64,000 nucleotides of DNA from Bifidobacterium pseudolongum subsp. globosum. GTDB taxonomy: Bacteria > Actinomycetota > Actinomycetes > Actinomycetales > Bifidobacteriaceae. Of the stretch, positions 62,933-64,000 are shown piece by piece. The DNA lies in the NCBI RefSeq assembly GCF_000741295.1, contig NZ_JGZG01000009.1, positions 1-64,000 on the forward strand, read 5' to 3'. Below the pieces are notes generated by a model. It had not been told where the DNA came from. It searched no databases and saw nothing but the letters and a program-made list of their open reading frames with translations. The number at the start of each line of letters is the position of its first letter. The first letter of the stretch is position 1. The translations under genes and the position numbers were made by a program.

Positions 62933-64000
62933 ATGGCAATCATGGATTTCCACGGGACTTCGAGCCGCGGCGAAGAGGTCCGCATCGTGTATTTTGAGCA
63001 GCGCGCCGCACGGTCCGCGTTCGCGTTCGCGATTGTGGGCGACGACCTGCCGCGCATCGTGCATTGGGGACGCCCGCTCGCCGACCCGCGCACACTCGTC
63101 GCGGCGGCTGATGCGCTGCGTCCGCAGCGTGTCTCCGGCGCGCTCGACGAGACGGCCTGGCCGAGCATCCTGCCCACGCAAGCCGAGGCATGGACCGGCT
63201 CGCCGCGCTTCGTGGTGCGCGCCAGCGGTATGGAGCTGTTCTGCCATTTCGCTGTGACCGACGTGCGCATCGACGATGACGGCGTGACGGTCGACGCGCG
63301 CGACGCCGAGCAGGGCGTGCGCATCCTGTGGCGGTGCGAACTGCGCGAAAGCGGCCTCGTGCGCCAGCGCATGACGGTCGTCAACATGCGTTCCGGCGAG
63401 CTGGAAATCGGCACTGTGGAACTCGCGTTCCCCGTGCCCGCGGACATGACCGAGATCCTGACGACGACCGGCCACCACCTGCGCGAACGCTCGCCGCAGC
63501 GCCAGCCCTTCACCATCGGGCGGTTCCAGAAGGCGAGCCTCGTCGGGCGCCCCGATTTCGATTCCTCGCTCCTGCTGAACGTGGGGCGCACCGGCTTCGG
63601 TTTCACGCACGGCGAGGTCTACTCCGTGCACGTGGCCTGGAGCGGCAATTCGCTGATGGCCGCGGAACGCCTGCCGTACACATCCGGACTGATCGGCGGC
63701 GCGGAGGCGCTCTCCGGTGGCGAAGTGACGTTGTGCGCGCAGGGTGGCTCCGGCGACGACGGTGAGCGCTACACCACGCCGTGGCTGTACGGAGCGTACG
63801 GCGAAGGGCTCAACGAGGTAGCCGCGCGCTTCCACACCGAACTGCGCACAACCCACACGCAGTGGCGAGCCGAACTCGGCGTGCCCGAAAAACCGCGCCC
63901 CGTGATCCTCAACACGTGGGAGGCCGTGTATTTCCAGCATGATTTCGGCACGTTGAAGGCGCTTGCCGACAAGGCCGCCGCAAGCGGCGTGGAGCGCTTC
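62933..64000 (+). CDS. aga: GH36 alpha-galactosidase, N-terminal part
   Basis: 356 codons lie in the window; the gene continues past the right edge. The visible part is the beta-sandwich supersandwich domain and the first strand of the catalytic barrel: PRPVILNTWEAVYFQHDFGTL matches the NxWEAxYF pattern at the start of the GH36 barrel. The catalytic aspartates lie beyond the edge. The enzyme would release galactose from raffinose-family sugars, common in bifidobacterial diets. The ATG at 62933 has GGAGGGCAGGA just upstream. An ATG three codons later is possible. Confidence 0.9.
   Translation, partial: MAIMDFHGTSSRGEEVRIVYFEQRAARSAFAFAIVGDDLPRIVHWGRPLADPRTLVAAADALRPQRVSGALDETAWPSILPTQAEAWTGSPRFVVRASGMELFCHFAVTDVRIDDDGVTVDARDAEQGVRILWRCELRESGLVRQRMTVVNMRSGELEIGTVELAFPVPADMTEILTTTGHHLRERSPQRQPFTIGRFQKASLVGRPDFDSSLLLNVGRTGFGFTHGEVYSVHVAWSGNSLMAAERLPYTSGLIGGAEALSGGEVTLCAQGGSGDDGERYTTPWLYGAYGEGLNEVAARFHTELRTTHTQWRAELGVPEKPRPVILNTWEAVYFQHDFGTLKALADKAAASGVERF

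Overview
The window is a GC-rich actinobacterial chromosome segment, almost certainly from a Bifidobacterium. It carries the replication-origin neighbourhood in the bifidobacterial order: DUF3566, gyrA, gyrB, DUF721, recF, dnaN and dnaA on the minus strand, then rpmH, rnpA, yidD, yidC, jag, rsmG, parA and parB on the plus strand. Other genus-level hints are an MsmK/UgpC-type sugar ABC ATPase standing alone, a MurJ-pseudokinase fusion, IspE of the MEP pathway, and a GH36 alpha-galactosidase. The species cannot be fixed from the sequence alone.

Layout. 1-1300: mobile DNA, with the 5' end of a probable IS21-type gene and a complete IS256/IS1249-like transposase. 1301-8690: accessory and housekeeping genes (mscL, an MFS exporter, gdhA, a hemolysin III-like membrane protein, a VanZ-RDD fusion, a DUF559-like endonuclease-fold protein), ending in a tandem array of three 63-bp palindromic units (8421-8595). 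8688-25627: the origin core, with three clusters of DnaA boxes (dnaA-dnaN, dnaA-rpmH and rsmG-parA) and a near-consensus parS inside rsmG. 25651-27693: a YdcF-family membrane protein and thioredoxin reductase. 27807-32517: a nucleoside-salvage unit (LacI regulator, nucleoside hydrolase, MFS permease, ribokinase-like PfkB) with a clear promoter and a perfect palindromic operator. 32514-39411: a minus-strand envelope operon (Nudix, DUF6049, MurJ-pseudokinase), divergent from a CCA-adding-type nucleotidyltransferase. This resembles the Rv3907-Rv3910 region of mycobacteria. 40954-45006: LytR_C protein, ispE, rsmA and an Rpf-like lytic transglycosylase. 45443-49580: tRNA-Thr, a DsbA-like protein, a membrane Ser/Thr kinase and a potassium channel. 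49836-64000: msmK, DUF4032, an RlmB-type methyltransferase, a P-type Ca2+ ATPase, a carboxylesterase, dcd, a membrane coiled-coil protein, a CPA1 Na+/H+ antiporter, tadA, and the start of a GH36 alpha-galactosidase cut by the window edge.

How the genes work together. DnaA, the beta clamp, gyrase, RecF and ParAB start replication and segregate the origin. RnpA, YidD, YidC and Jag link RNase P and membrane-protein insertion. MurJ, DUF6049, the Rpf-like enzyme and the Ser/Thr kinase serve cell-wall growth. The nucleoside unit turns imported nucleosides into base plus ribose-phosphate. MsmK and the alpha-galactosidase point to plant and host oligosaccharide use.

The observations most worth following are the phased 63-bp palindrome array beside an endonuclease-fold protein, the multipart DnaA-box arrangement with a parS-like site, the operator-controlled nucleoside cluster, two small coupled leader frames upstream of msmK, and the alternating inverted repeat at 56979-57068. 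All database-dependent statements are inference from motif recognition; no search was run.
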